Below, piece by piece: positions 1-7,058 of a DNA stretch of 14,784 bases (its first letter is position 1; every line of letters begins with the position of its first letter). Below the pieces are notes generated by a model. That model made no database searches. It was not told where the DNA came from and saw nothing but the letters and a program-made list of their open reading frames with translations. Source of the stretch: Lentisphaeria bacterium (lineage in GTDB: Bacteria > Verrucomicrobiota > Lentisphaeria > Oligosphaerales > Oligosphaeraceae); contig JAEDMH010000050.1 in NCBI GenBank assembly GCA_016303095.1, positions 1 to 14,784 of the forward strand, in the 5' to 3' direction. A program made the translations under genes and the position numbers.

Positions 1-28
1 AAAAGGAGGCAGGGAAAACAAAAAGGGG

Positions 29-1714
29 TTAGCATTCCTCAGGGGAGAGGAGCCGGAAGGCGTCCACATCCACCAGGCCCCGGTCCGTGAGTTTCAGATG
101 GGGGATGACGGCAAGGGGGAGGAAGGCCAATTGGAGGAAGGGGTCCCGGAGGGAGCATCCCAGCTCTCGGGCGGCCTGGTGGAGTTTTCGCAGACGATTT
201 GCCAGGACGGGCCCCTCCTCCTGGCTCATGAGGCCCGCCACAGGCAGGGGAAGGAGAAGGCAGGAGCCATCGGCGTCCACCACCGCAAAGCCGCCTTGGC
301 TCTCCCGCAGGGCATTCACGGCTTGGCTCATGGCCTGGGGCGAAGTGCCCACCACACAGAGATTGTGGCCGTCATGGCCCACGCTGGAGGCCAGGGCACC
401 GGCACGAAGTCCGAAGCCCCGCACCAGGCCTCGCCCCACATTCCCGTTTTTGCCATGGCGTTCCACCACGGCCACGGGCAGCACATCGGGGGCATCCACG
501 GGAAGGGAGAGGCGCTCCGTCAGCAGAGAGCCATCGGCCATGCCCATGACGGGATGGAGGCGTCCATCCCGAGGGAGCAGGGGAAAATCCTCTGGCGTCA
601 TGGGGCGGCACCGGACGGAGTGGAGGAAGGGCTCCTCCGAGGGGAACGTTGCTCCCTCCTCCGCCAAATCCAACTCTTCCCGGGGAACGCCCCCCACCAG
701 CACCCGCTGGATGCGACACTCCTCCAGATCGGAGAGGAGAAGAATATCCCCTCGCCGGCCTGGAGCGACGAGCCCACGGTCCGTCAACCCCATTCCCCGG
801 GCGGCGGAATCGCTGGCCACCCGATAGGCCACCAAGGGAGAGACTCCCGCCTGGATGGCCCGGCGCACCATGGCGTCCAAGTGCTCCCCTTCCTCCATGT
901 CCAGGGGGTTGCGGTCATCGGTGCAGAAGGCAAGTTGATAGGAGTTCTCCAAGGTCATCAACGGCAGGAGGGCCTCCAAGTTTCGGGCGGCGCTTCCCTC
1001 CCGAATCAACACCTGGATCCCCCGGCGGAGCTTTTCCCGGGCTTCCGGGAGGCTGGAGCATTCGTGGTCGTTGCGGACGCCCACGGAGAGATAGGCATTC
1101 AAGGCTTCGCCGGAGACCATGGGGCAATGTCCATCCACAAAGGGGTCTCCTTCCAATTTGGCCAGCACTTCCGGATCCTGGAAGAGGACGCCAGGCACAT
1201 TCATGAATTCTCCCAGTCCCAGGCCGGGATCTCTTTCCCGCCAGCGTTTCAGGCACGGGGCCTCCACAGCGGCCCCGCTGGTTTCCAGGGTGGTGGCCGG
1301 CACGCAGGAAGCAAGGCGGACCACCAGAGACATCTTCAAGGCCTGGGCGGCCTGGAGATAGTAGGCGAAGGCGGCCTCCCCCGCCACATTGGCCAGCTCA
1401 TGGGGATCGCAGACTGCGGTCGTCACCCCGTGGGCCGTCACCATACGCTCATACTGCCGGGGGGTCATCAGGGAGGATTCCAAATGCATATGGGCATCCA
1501 CAAATCCGGGCACCGCAATCAAGCCCTCCCCGGAAATCACCTCCTCTCCCTCATAGCCGGGCCCCACCGCCGCAATCCATCCCTGGGAATCCAGGGCAAT
1601 ATCCGTATCTTCCTCCCATTCCCCTGTGGTCAAGTGAAAGACCCGCACCCTCCGAATCACCCGAGCGGCCGGCTTCCGCTTCATGGCAACCTGAATACGC
1701 TCCGCAATGGACAT
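29..1714 (-). CDS. ade: adenine deaminase
   Basis: Predicted to hydrolyse adenine to hypoxanthine and ammonia in the cytoplasm (purine salvage). Numbering from the ATG at 1714 (561 aa), the amidohydrolase core shows PGFVDAHMHLESS with metal ligands H75 and H77, then DPHELANV near 103-110, GEFMNVPG with E169, GHCP with H196, NDHE with H217, and CTDDR with D266. The C-terminal Ade-specific domain is present, with KNGNVGRG near 422-429 and SVGHDGHN near 444-451. The length matches bacterial Ade proteins (about 550-600 aa), so the gene looks intact. A GTG at 1717 lies directly before the ATG and could also initiate. No Shine-Dalgarno is visible; the upstream stretch is pyrimidine-rich. The gene is divergent from the LOG gene. 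The family call is secure. The exact start and any substrate other than adenine are not. Confidence 0.95.
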   Translation of the reverse strand: MSIAERIQVAMKRKPAARVIRRVRVFHLTTGEWEEDTDIALDSQGWIAAVGPGYEGEEVISGEGLIAVPGFVDAHMHLESSLMTPRQYERMVTAHGVTTAVCDPHELANVAGEAAFAYYLQAAQALKMSLVVRLASCVPATTLETSGAAVEAPCLKRWRERDPGLGLGEFMNVPGVLFQDPEVLAKLEGDPFVDGHCPMVSGEALNAYLSVGVRNDHECSSLPEAREKLRRGIQVLIREGSAARNLEALLPLMTLENSYQLAFCTDDRNPLDMEEGEHLDAMVRRAIQAGVSPLVAYRVASDSAARGMGLTDRGLVAPGRRGDILLLSDLEECRIQRVLVGGVPREELDLAEEGATFPSEEPFLHSVRCRPMTPEDFPLLPRDGRLHPVMGMADGSLLTERLSLPVDAPDVLPVAVVERHGKNGNVGRGLVRGFGLRAGALASSVGHDGHNLCVVGTSPQAMSQAVNALRESQGGFAVVDADGSCLLLPLPVAGLMSQEEGPVLANRLRKLHQAARELGCSLRDPFLQLAFLPLAVIPHLKLTDRGLVDVDAFRLLSPEEC

Positions 1715-1828
1715 CACAAGAAAGAAAATGGGAAAGGACTCTCCCTGCGCCCCCCACCTTCGTTATCCGAAAACGGAAGAAAGGCAGGGGAAGGGAGGGA
1801 GAAAGGGAGGCAGGAGGAAAGAACCGGG

Positions 1829-1879
1829 GGAAAGGGAGGAGAAAAATGTGGTTTAACATAGCACATGTTCCTCCTTTCC
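1829..1879. promoter_or_regulatory. imperfect inverted repeat in the divergent ade/LOG spacer
   Basis: The 265-nt spacer 1715-1979 holds no gene. Near its middle an imperfect dyad is visible: left arm 1829-1850 and right arm 1862-1879, with an 11-nt centre (1851-1861). The inner arms ATGTG/CACAT pair perfectly, and the outer arms GGAAAGG-AGGA/TCCTCCTTTCC pair with one bulged G and a few extra As. A second, short palindrome, TCCGAAAACGGA, lies at 1766-1777. Either could be an operator for one or both divergent genes, or a transcript hairpin. No U-tract follows, so an ordinary intrinsic terminator is unlikely. The rest of the spacer is strongly purine-rich on the plus strand left of the dyad and pyrimidine-rich to its right. 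No convincing promoter boxes were found. Confidence 0.35.
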
Positions 1880-1979
1880 GTTCTTTTCCCCCTCCTTACT
1901 TTCCTCCCCCCAGCTCGATTCGGGAAAGAAAGACTACGGTACGCCCCGTTTTTCCCCTTCCCCCCTTGCCTCTCTTCCT

Positions 1980-2558
1980 ATGCCCACCTCCCCTTCCTCC
2001 TTTTCCTCCCGCCCTCCCCGCGTCCTGGTCTATCTGGGAGCCACCCTCCCTCCCGATCCCAGCTACGGAGAAGCTGTGCAGGAGCTGGGGAAATCCCTCG
2101 TCCAGCGGGGGGCCACCCTGGTCTTCGGGGGCTCCCGGGAAGGGACCATGACCATCCTGGCGGACACCGTCCTCCAGGGAGGCGGCCAGGTCATCGGCGT
2201 CTTTCCCCAGAGCCTCCCTCCCGAATTTCTCTATCCCGGCCTCACCCAGACCATCGTCACCCCGGACATCTCCCAGCGGAAGGTGAAGATGCTGGAATTG
2301 GCGGATGTGGTGATCGCCATGCCCGGAAGCTACGGAACCTGGGATGAGCTCTTCGACGCCTTGGAGCGGCAGAAGGTGGAGCGCCTCCACGGACGCCCCG
2401 TCAAGCCCGTGGGCCTGCTCAATCTCCACGGATTCTACGATGGCATCCTCGTCCTCCTCCAGCGGGCCCAGAAGGAGGGCTTCACCACCGAGGAATATGC
2501 CGACCTTCTGGCGGAAGCCCCCACCGTCCCCGCCCTCCTGGACAAGCTGCTGGGCTAG
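1980..2558 (+). CDS. LOG/TIGR00730-family Rossmann-fold protein (nucleotide phosphoribohydrolase-like)
   Basis: A 192-aa cytoplasmic protein of the lysine-decarboxylase-like/LOG family, whose characterised members cleave nucleoside 5'-monophosphates (cytokinin ribotides, AMP) to free base and ribose 5-phosphate. Visible signatures are a first strand RVLVYLGAT (14-22), FGGSREGTM (49-57) in place of the usual GGG-x-G-x-MG, GGGQVIGVFP (67-76), QRK (99-101) carrying the expected Arg, and PGSYGTWDE (115-123) matching PGGxGTxxE except for Ser117. Catalytic Arg100 and Glu123 appear retained. The first 12 residues are Ser/Pro-rich and outside the fold. The start is the only ATG in a suitable place. 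It has no Shine-Dalgarno but follows about 30 nt of nearly pure C/T. The gene is divergent from adenine deaminase, which would fit a base-releasing role, and convergent with the DUF1667 gene 10 nt away. Its true substrate is unknown. Confidence 0.88.
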   Translation: MPTSPSSFSSRPPRVLVYLGATLPPDPSYGEAVQELGKSLVQRGATLVFGGSREGTMTILADTVLQGGGQVIGVFPQSLPPEFLYPGLTQTIVTPDISQRKVKMLELADVVIAMPGSYGTWDELFDALERQKVERLHGRPVKPVGLLNLHGFYDGILVLLQRAQKEGFTTEEYADLLAEAPTVPALLDKLLG

Positions 2559-2568
2559 AGAGACCGCC

Positions 2569-2751
2569 TCACTCTTCTGCGGGCGGGGTGCATTGGGCCA
2601 GGGCAAAGCTCTCCCCGGTGGGACAGTTGTTGCCCCCCAGCACCCGGGCTACGCCCTCCCGAAGTTCCACCACAACCTCGCATTCGCACTCGCATCCACT
2701 GCAGCGGATGGTTCTGCGCTCCTCTCCCCATGGTTCCAGACTCGGCTCCAT
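2569..2751 (-). CDS. small DUF1667-like four-cysteine protein
   Basis: A 60-aa protein whose pattern matches DUF1667. It has C17-x2-C20-x3-C24 (plus an extra C22), then GGNNCPTGESFA (39-50), resembling the family's G-N-x-C-x-x-G-x-x-[YF]-A, with C43, and a final C54 before a Pro pair. The spaced cysteines suggest bound metal or an Fe-S cluster. DUF1667 proteins are typically found with GlpA-type FAD dehydrogenases, and their biochemical role is unsettled. The ATG lies 2 nt after the TAG of the AraC gene, and a GGGAGGGG stretch (2759-2766, read on the minus strand) sits 7 nt upstream, so co-transcription and coupled translation are likely. The reading frame stays open further upstream, but that part is only a shadow of araC. 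There is no signal peptide or membrane segment. An FAD-dependent oxidoreductase is encoded in the cluster on the other side of araC. Confidence 0.78.
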   Translation of the reverse strand: MEPSLEPWGEERRTIRCSGCECECEVVVELREGVARVLGGNNCPTGESFALAQCTPPAEE

Positions 2752-2753
2752 AG

Positions 2754-3623
2754 CTATTCCCCTCCCTCCTCTTTGGGAACAGAAGCCCCCCTCGGTTCCC
2801 TCATCCCCCAGCTGAGACGATATTCGCTGGGGCTGGCCCCAAAGTATTTGCGAAAGACCACGCTGAAGTAGTTGCTGTCCTGGAACCCGCACTGGGCGGC
2901 GATTTCCGCAATGCTCAGGTTTCGATATTTCAGACAGGCCTCCGCCTCCACCAGCCGCTGCTCCGTCAACAGCTCCTTGAAGGTCTTTCCGGTCACAGAC
3001 TTCAAGAGAGCGCTCAAGTAGTTCGGCGTGACCTGGCAGGCCTCCGCCACATCCTGCAGATGAAGATTCTCCCGGTAGCGCAGGGCGATGAGATTCTTCA
3101 CAATGCCGCAATACCTCTGCTTCACATGCTGCTTGGCATCCGCCAGAAAGGCCTCCTCCGCCAACTGCAGCTCGTAGGTCAGAAACTGGGCGAAGAAGCG
3201 CCCCGCCGCCTGCAAGGCAGCTACCTTCTCCGGCGAAAAGGGGGGCAGAGAAGCCCCCGTATAGTGGCGGGACATCTGACGCCAGCGGAAATGGTCCCCC
3301 TTGGCATAGGTCCCCAGATACAGCACCGCCGCCAACTCCCCGTGAAAGAGGATCGGCTGAACCCACTCCCACACCCCATAGGGACAACACCCCCCAAAGG
3401 GACGCCCATGACGGGCCAGACGAAGGGTGCGATGCTTGTTCACCGCACAGGAATGATTCCGGTCCCTCCCCTTGATGAAACGGCAGTAGTCATGGTTGTG
3501 CAAAGTCCGATGATTGGGAAAGGAAAGACGGGGAGACTGCCGAAACAACTCGTGTATCGGCTCCAAACTCAGGGAACACCCCAGACGATTCTCCCAATGC
3601 AGCAAAAGCTCCTCTATGGTCAT
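2754..3623 (-). CDS. AraC-family transcriptional regulator with N-terminal PocR-like sensor domain
   Basis: A 289-aa regulator. Residues about 15-150 resemble the PocR ligand-binding domain: HNHDYCRFIKG (42-52) with C47, NHSCAVNK (56-63) with C59, GGCCPYG (77-83) with C79/C80, and PILFHGELAAVLYLGTY (90-106). A linker helix follows, then an AraC C-terminal domain with two helix-turn-helix units (about 186-207 and 236-258), including the signature SIAEIAAQCGFQDSNYFSVVFRKYFGASPSEYR (237-269). The start at 3623 is chosen over an ATG at 3650 because GGAGG lies 7 nt upstream of it. It is transcribed away from the pilin/DUF4838/glycosidase cluster and probably controls that cluster in response to a small molecule. 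It probably forms an operon with the DUF1667-like gene. Its leader carries a terminator-like hairpin. The domain call is strong; ligand and targets are inferred. Confidence 0.93.
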   Translation of the reverse strand: MTIEELLLHWENRLGCSLSLEPIHELFRQSPRLSFPNHRTLHNHDYCRFIKGRDRNHSCAVNKHRTLRLARHGRPFGGCCPYGVWEWVQPILFHGELAAVLYLGTYAKGDHFRWRQMSRHYTGASLPPFSPEKVAALQAAGRFFAQFLTYELQLAEEAFLADAKQHVKQRYCGIVKNLIALRYRENLHLQDVAEACQVTPNYLSALLKSVTGKTFKELLTEQRLVEAEACLKYRNLSIAEIAAQCGFQDSNYFSVVFRKYFGASPSEYRLSWGMREPRGASVPKEEGGE

Positions 3624-3630
3624 CCCACGT

Positions 3631-3635
3631 CCTCC
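3631..3635 (-). promoter_or_regulatory. ribosome binding site of the AraC-type gene
   Basis: Read on the minus strand this is GGAGG, spaced 7 nt from the ATG at 3623. It selects that start over the upstream in-frame ATG at 3650. Confidence 0.75.
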
Positions 3636-3710
3636 ACATGCCCCAAACATCCACTGCTTTTCTACAATTTACCCGACAAAAAATTTTTTCCCACGGTGAA
3701 AAGAGGAGGG

Positions 3711-3731
3711 AAAAAGGGGGCTGAGCCCCCT
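3711..3731 (-). terminator. intrinsic terminator-like hairpin in the leader of the AraC-type gene
   Basis: On the minus strand AGGGGGC-TCA-GCCCCCT forms a 7-bp GC-rich stem with a 3-nt loop (3715-3731), and the U-tract TTTTT occupies 3711-3715. It lies about 90 nt upstream of the AraC-type start codon, and downstream of the best minus-strand promoter candidate. It would therefore act inside the regulator's own leader as an attenuator. On the plus strand the U-tract would precede the hairpin, so it does not work as a terminator in that direction. Closer to the gene are a 12-bp A6T6 tract (3678-3689) and a small dyad TTTTC-N7-GAAAA (3686-3702). Confidence 0.55.
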
Positions 3732-3750
3732 GTGTTCCCCTGTCCAAAAT

Positions 3751-3779
3751 CGTATATAATTTAAGATAATTTCTCCCAA
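3751..3779 (-). promoter_or_regulatory. candidate promoter for the AraC-type gene
   Basis: On the minus strand, TTGGGA (3774-3779) and TATACG (3751-3756) are spaced exactly 17 nt apart in a locally AT-rich stretch. This predicts a start site near 3744 and a leader of about 120 nt that includes the hairpin at 3711-3731. The boxes are imperfect (-35: TTG plus final A, 4/6; -10: 4/6), so this is a candidate only. Confidence 0.35.
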
Positions 3780-3816
3780 ACATCCATCAGAGAACGTATT
3801 TTTTTCATATCTCCTA

Positions 3817-3844
3817 TTGGGTTTTCCCTCAATGTTGCTATACT
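3817..3844 (+). promoter_or_regulatory. candidate promoter for the pilin/DUF4838/oxidoreductase operon
   Basis: An extended -10 element TG-C-TATACT (3836-3844) has a weak -35 TTGGGT (3817-3822), spaced 16 nt. Transcription would start near 3851, giving a 5' leader of about 67 nt that is C/T-rich. A TTGACA at 3845-3850 overlaps the end of this element but has no -10 at a proper distance. Confidence 0.4.
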
Positions 3845-3907
3845 TTGACACGACAGCGTTCCCGTTCTCGCCTTTCACCTGCCTTCCCTTCCTTTTTCCC
3901 CCACATT

Positions 3908-3911
3908 GGAG
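3908..3911 (+). promoter_or_regulatory. ribosome binding site of the pseudopilin-like gene
   Basis: GGAG lies 6 nt before the ATG at 3918. It rules out the in-frame TTG at 3906, whose use would put the GGAG inside the coding region and add four residues before the prepilin signal. Confidence 0.7.
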
Positions 3912-3917
3912 ATTCCC

Positions 3918-4673
3918 ATGAAAAGAGCCTTCACCCTGATTGAACTACTTGTGGTCATCGCCATCATCGCCATTCTGGCGGCCATGCTGCTGCCCGCCCT
4001 CTCCAAGGCCCGGAGCAAAGCCCGAAGCATCTCCTGCATCAACAACCTGAAGCAGCTGGGACTGGCCATTGAGTTCTATTGCAACGACAATGACGACTAC
4101 ATGTTCAGCATGTTGGACAACAACTGGGCGGCGGCAGGCGGCCGTTGCTGGCCGGATCGCCTGACGGAGATGCAATACATCCCCGGCACCAACATCCTGG
4201 TTTGTCCCTCCGCCCCGCCCACCACTGGCTTGGAGCTGGTTCCCAGCAAGATTGCCGATCTAGCCCAGCGCTACAACAACCAGAAGAAGGTCTCCTTGGG
4301 CTTGAACCTCTATACCTGGGGCTACTTCAACAACCATCCCGCTGGGCCCACCGCCAAACGAGGCGCCATCTTGAACATGAAATACAGCCCCGAACTCATC
4401 ATGATGGCGGACACCACCCCCGCCGGAGACGGCAACATGGTGGACGATATCGGCTTCGGCTACGTCCATGCCAATCAACCGGTGGTGGACAATCTTCCCT
4501 TCGCCAAGGGATACTACCGTCTCCACTTCCGTCATGAAGGGACCATCAACTTCCTGGCCATCGACGGCCATGCCGCCAGCTCCCGCTATCTCGCCCCCTG
4601 GCCCAACACGGAATGGCTGCAACGCCACACCCGCCCCTACTACTACAACGGAAAATACAACTCCGACCTGTAA
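3918..4673 (+). CDS. type IV pseudopilin-like protein with prepilin N-terminus and H-X9-DG motif
   Basis: A 251-aa protein with a class III signal. A short basic leader MKRA is followed by FTLIELL and a hydrophobic helix to about residue 26; cleavage is expected between A4 and F5, with the conserved Glu at mature position +5. The helix runs into a charged heptad-like segment (ALSKARSKAR) and INNLKQLGLA (41-50), typical of the TIGR02532 N-terminal domain. Near the C-terminus H206, nine residues, then D216-G217 give the H-X9-DG signature of the prepilin-processing-associated family that is greatly expanded in Lentisphaerota, Planctomycetota and Verrucomicrobiota. Four cysteines (C40, C54, C77, C96) may form disulfides. 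The protein is presumably membrane-inserted and exported; whether it polymerises is unknown. It heads the plus-strand operon, with a Shine-Dalgarno at 3908-3911 and 33 nt to the next gene. Confidence 0.92.
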   Translation: MKRAFTLIELLVVIAIIAILAAMLLPALSKARSKARSISCINNLKQLGLAIEFYCNDNDDYMFSMLDNNWAAAGGRCWPDRLTEMQYIPGTNILVCPSAPPTTGLELVPSKIADLAQRYNNQKKVSLGLNLYTWGYFNNHPAGPTAKRGAILNMKYSPELIMMADTTPAGDGNMVDDIGFGYVHANQPVVDNLPFAKGYYRLHFRHEGTINFLAIDGHAASSRYLAPWPNTEWLQRHTRPYYYNGKYNSDL

Positions 4674-4706
4674 TCCTTCTAGCCTACCCTACCCCGGAGT
4701 CCTGCC

Positions 4707-7052
4707 ATGCCCCGCCCCCTCCTCCTTTGCTGCCTGCTCCTCTTGGCTGTCTCCTTCCCTGGCCTCGCCCGGGAGAAGCTGCTTCTCTATGAAGACGGAA
4801 AGAGTGCCTACGCCATCGTCCTGCCGGAGCGTCCCACGGAGGAGGAGGAGTGGGTGGCCGGGGAGTTGCAGGAGGCCTTCCGTCGCATGACGGGGGTGGA
4901 GCTGCCTCGGCTTCCCTATTCCCAGAGGCGTTCTCCGGCCTTTTACCTTGGCTGGACGCCTCGGACGGAGGAGGTATTGGGGGCCACGGCCCAGTCGATG
5001 GCCCGGGATCAGATTCGTTTGAAGAGCACGGAGGCGGGGGACATTTTCCTGACGGGGAATCCGGTCTTCGGCATCCGCTATGCTCTCTATCAATTCTTGG
5101 AAGATTCTCTGGGCATCCGCTGGTGGGGATGGGAGGAAGAATCCATCCCCCATCCCCAGCGCATTCTCCTCCCCCCGTTGGACGTGGACCATACCCCGCC
5201 CTTCCTGGAGCGCACCCCCACCGCCAGCTCCCTCTTCGAATCCTCCAATACCTTCTGCCACAAGATGCGGGTCAATCCCATGCTGGCCAAGGACACCTCC
5301 CCCCGCGCCATCCACACCTTCTGGGAACGAAGCCATACCCTGGAGCGACTCCTCCCCGACGCCAACACCCTGAAACGCTATCCCGGGCTCTATGATCCCC
5401 AAAACCCGCCTCCCACCAAACCGGAGTTCTACGCCTGGCGGGATGGGCGCCGCCTGGGAGCCGACAGCCAGCCTTGCCTGACCAATCCGGACGTCCTCCT
5501 GCAGGTCACGGAAAATCTCAAGTACCTCCTTCGAAAAGAGATGCCAAACTGCGACGTCGTGTGGGTCACCCAAAATGACAACACAGAAGTCTGCCAATGT
5601 CCCCGATGTCTGGAGGCGGTGGAGCGCCTGGGAAACCGGTCGGATCTGAACATCGACTTCGTGAACCGTCTGGCGGAAGCGCTTCAGGAAGAGTTTCCCG
5701 GCATCGCCGTGGAGACCTTTGCCTACCAATTCACCCTGGAGCCCCCCAAAAGCATCCGCCCCAGCGACCATGTGCATGTCCGGGTATGCCTCATTGAGGC
5801 TTCCAACGCCCATCCCCTCACTCATCCCTTCAATCGTCCCTACCGGGAGGCCTTGGAGGGTTGGACGGCCCTTTCCTCCCATGTGAACGTCTGGCATTAC
5901 ACAGTGAACTTCACCAACCTGGGGCTCTGCCATCCCGCCATGGAGGCCATTCCCCAGGACATCCGCCTCTTCCAGCAGCTCCACGTCCAGAAGGTCCTCA
6001 CCCAGGACAGCTCCGACGTGGGAGAGTTCGGCTGGTTCACCCCCTACCGTCAGAGCCTCATCGCCCACTGTCTCTGGGATCCCCAAATGGATCCGGAAGC
6101 CTTCACCCAGGATTTCTTCCAGGGCTACTATGGGCCGGCGGCCCCGCCCCTTCTGGCCTTGCTCAAGTTGTTCCAGGAAGCCGCCGCCTCCTCCTCCTGG
6201 CCCATGCCCTGCTATATGCTGGACACCGGGCGTTGGCTGACCCCGGAGTTGCTCCAGGAGGGAGAGGCTCTGGTGGCCCGGGCCATGGCTCTGGCCCAGG
6301 CCTCGGGCAACCCGGACTACCTCCGGCGCGTCTCCGTGGTGAAGACGGGGATGGCGTGGACCCGCCTCTGGCGCTCGGAAAACAGCTGGCTGGGCACCGT
6401 CACCCGGCACTCCCCCCTGGTTCCCCTCCCGGAGGTGGAGACCCGCTTCCAGGAATTGGAGCAAGGCCTGCAACAGGTCAGAAGAACCCCCGCCTGGAAG
6501 TATCAGTATACCCGGGAGGGCGTCCGCCTGGACGCCCATCTCCGCCAACTCCGCCAGCGTCTTGCTCCGGAAGCCCCCCACCGAAATCTGCCACCCCTGT
6601 TGGCCCAAACCCGCCCCCAGGATCTGGTGGTCATCCCCCGGGAAGCCTACCAGATTTCCCCCGCCACCTATGTCAACGACGCCAAGGCCCCCGTCCCCCA
6701 CTCCTCCGTGCGCCTTCCCACCACCGGCTATTCCTGGTGCCTCCGGGTCGATCTCCCCGCCATCCCCCAGGCAGGAACCTGGGAGGCCTTCGCCGAAGTG
6801 CGCCTCCCGGACGCCGTCACCTCCCCTCAGGGCATCGCCGCCATGACCGGATTCTACACCTACGGCACCAACTTCGCCGAAGTCAGCCGGGTTCCCCTTC
6901 CCGCCGCCGCCCTATCCCGGGAGGCCTACCGTCTCATCTCCCTGGGAACCATCGACTTCCACAGGGACTACCAAATTTATTTCTCCGGATGGGGAAACTC
7001 CACGGTCCCGGAACTCCTCCTGGGACGACTCTTCCTGCGCCACCTCCCCTAA
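4707..7052 (+). CDS. secreted DUF4838 domain protein (alpha-glucuronidase-like N-terminus)
   Basis: A 781-aa exported protein. Residues 1-21 form a signal peptide (Leu-rich core, likely cleavage after FPGLA). Residues about 22-150 resemble the N-terminal domain of GH67 alpha-glucuronidases and related enzymes, ending in GIRYALYQFLED-x-LGIRWW (122-140). The DUF4838 core follows, recognised by the NDN (290-292) and C296-x-C298-x2-C301 cluster and the VWHYTVNF segment (395-402). The C-terminal about 130 residues (from 650) look like a beta-sandwich, possibly carbohydrate-binding. DUF4838 proteins occur in polysaccharide-utilisation regions, but their catalytic activity is not established, so glycan processing is only inferred. 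GGAG (4696-4699) lies 7 nt before the ATG. The next gene starts 6 nt after the stop, so the two are surely co-transcribed. No frameshift is visible. Confidence 0.88.
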   Translation: MPRPLLLCCLLLLAVSFPGLAREKLLLYEDGKSAYAIVLPERPTEEEEWVAGELQEAFRRMTGVELPRLPYSQRRSPAFYLGWTPRTEEVLGATAQSMARDQIRLKSTEAGDIFLTGNPVFGIRYALYQFLEDSLGIRWWGWEEESIPHPQRILLPPLDVDHTPPFLERTPTASSLFESSNTFCHKMRVNPMLAKDTSPRAIHTFWERSHTLERLLPDANTLKRYPGLYDPQNPPPTKPEFYAWRDGRRLGADSQPCLTNPDVLLQVTENLKYLLRKEMPNCDVVWVTQNDNTEVCQCPRCLEAVERLGNRSDLNIDFVNRLAEALQEEFPGIAVETFAYQFTLEPPKSIRPSDHVHVRVCLIEASNAHPLTHPFNRPYREALEGWTALSSHVNVWHYTVNFTNLGLCHPAMEAIPQDIRLFQQLHVQKVLTQDSSDVGEFGWFTPYRQSLIAHCLWDPQMDPEAFTQDFFQGYYGPAAPPLLALLKLFQEAAASSSWPMPCYMLDTGRWLTPELLQEGEALVARAMALAQASGNPDYLRRVSVVKTGMAWTRLWRSENSWLGTVTRHSPLVPLPEVETRFQELEQGLQQVRRTPAWKYQYTREGVRLDAHLRQLRQRLAPEAPHRNLPPLLAQTRPQDLVVIPREAYQISPATYVNDAKAPVPHSSVRLPTTGYSWCLRVDLPAIPQAGTWEAFAEVRLPDAVTSPQGIAAMTGFYTYGTNFAEVSRVPLPAAALSREAYRLISLGTIDFHRDYQIYFSGWGNSTVPELLLGRLFLRHLP

Positions 7053-7058
7053 TTTCCC

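Noticed and set aside
98..1861. A 587-codon open frame on the plus strand opposite adenine deaminase
   Set aside because: It mirrors the ade coding frame, has low-complexity His/Gly/Gln-rich composition and no domain pattern. It is a side effect of high GC and few AT-rich codons on the opposite strand.
2564..2586. Stem CCGCC/GGCGG between the convergent LOG and DUF1667-like genes, as a bidirectional terminator
   Set aside because: Only 5 bp with a 13-nt loop and no T-tract on either strand; too weak to call.
1896..2606. A 236-codon minus-strand frame opposite the LOG gene
   Set aside because: It has no motif, and the plus-strand frame has the LOG signatures.
2752..3390. Upstream extension of the DUF1667-like frame, making a 273-aa protein
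   Set aside because: The extension overlaps the AraC-type gene in another frame and is low complexity. Only the last 60 codons, with their own start and ribosome site, look coding.
3648..3650. Upstream ATG as start of the AraC-type gene
   Set aside because: The internal ATG at 3623 has a GGAGG at 7 nt, and the extra residues would be outside the PocR-like domain.
3845..3850. A perfect TTGACA as the -35 box of the pilin operon
   Set aside because: No acceptable -10 lies 16-18 nt downstream. The overlapping TATACT extended -10 just upstream is a better candidate.
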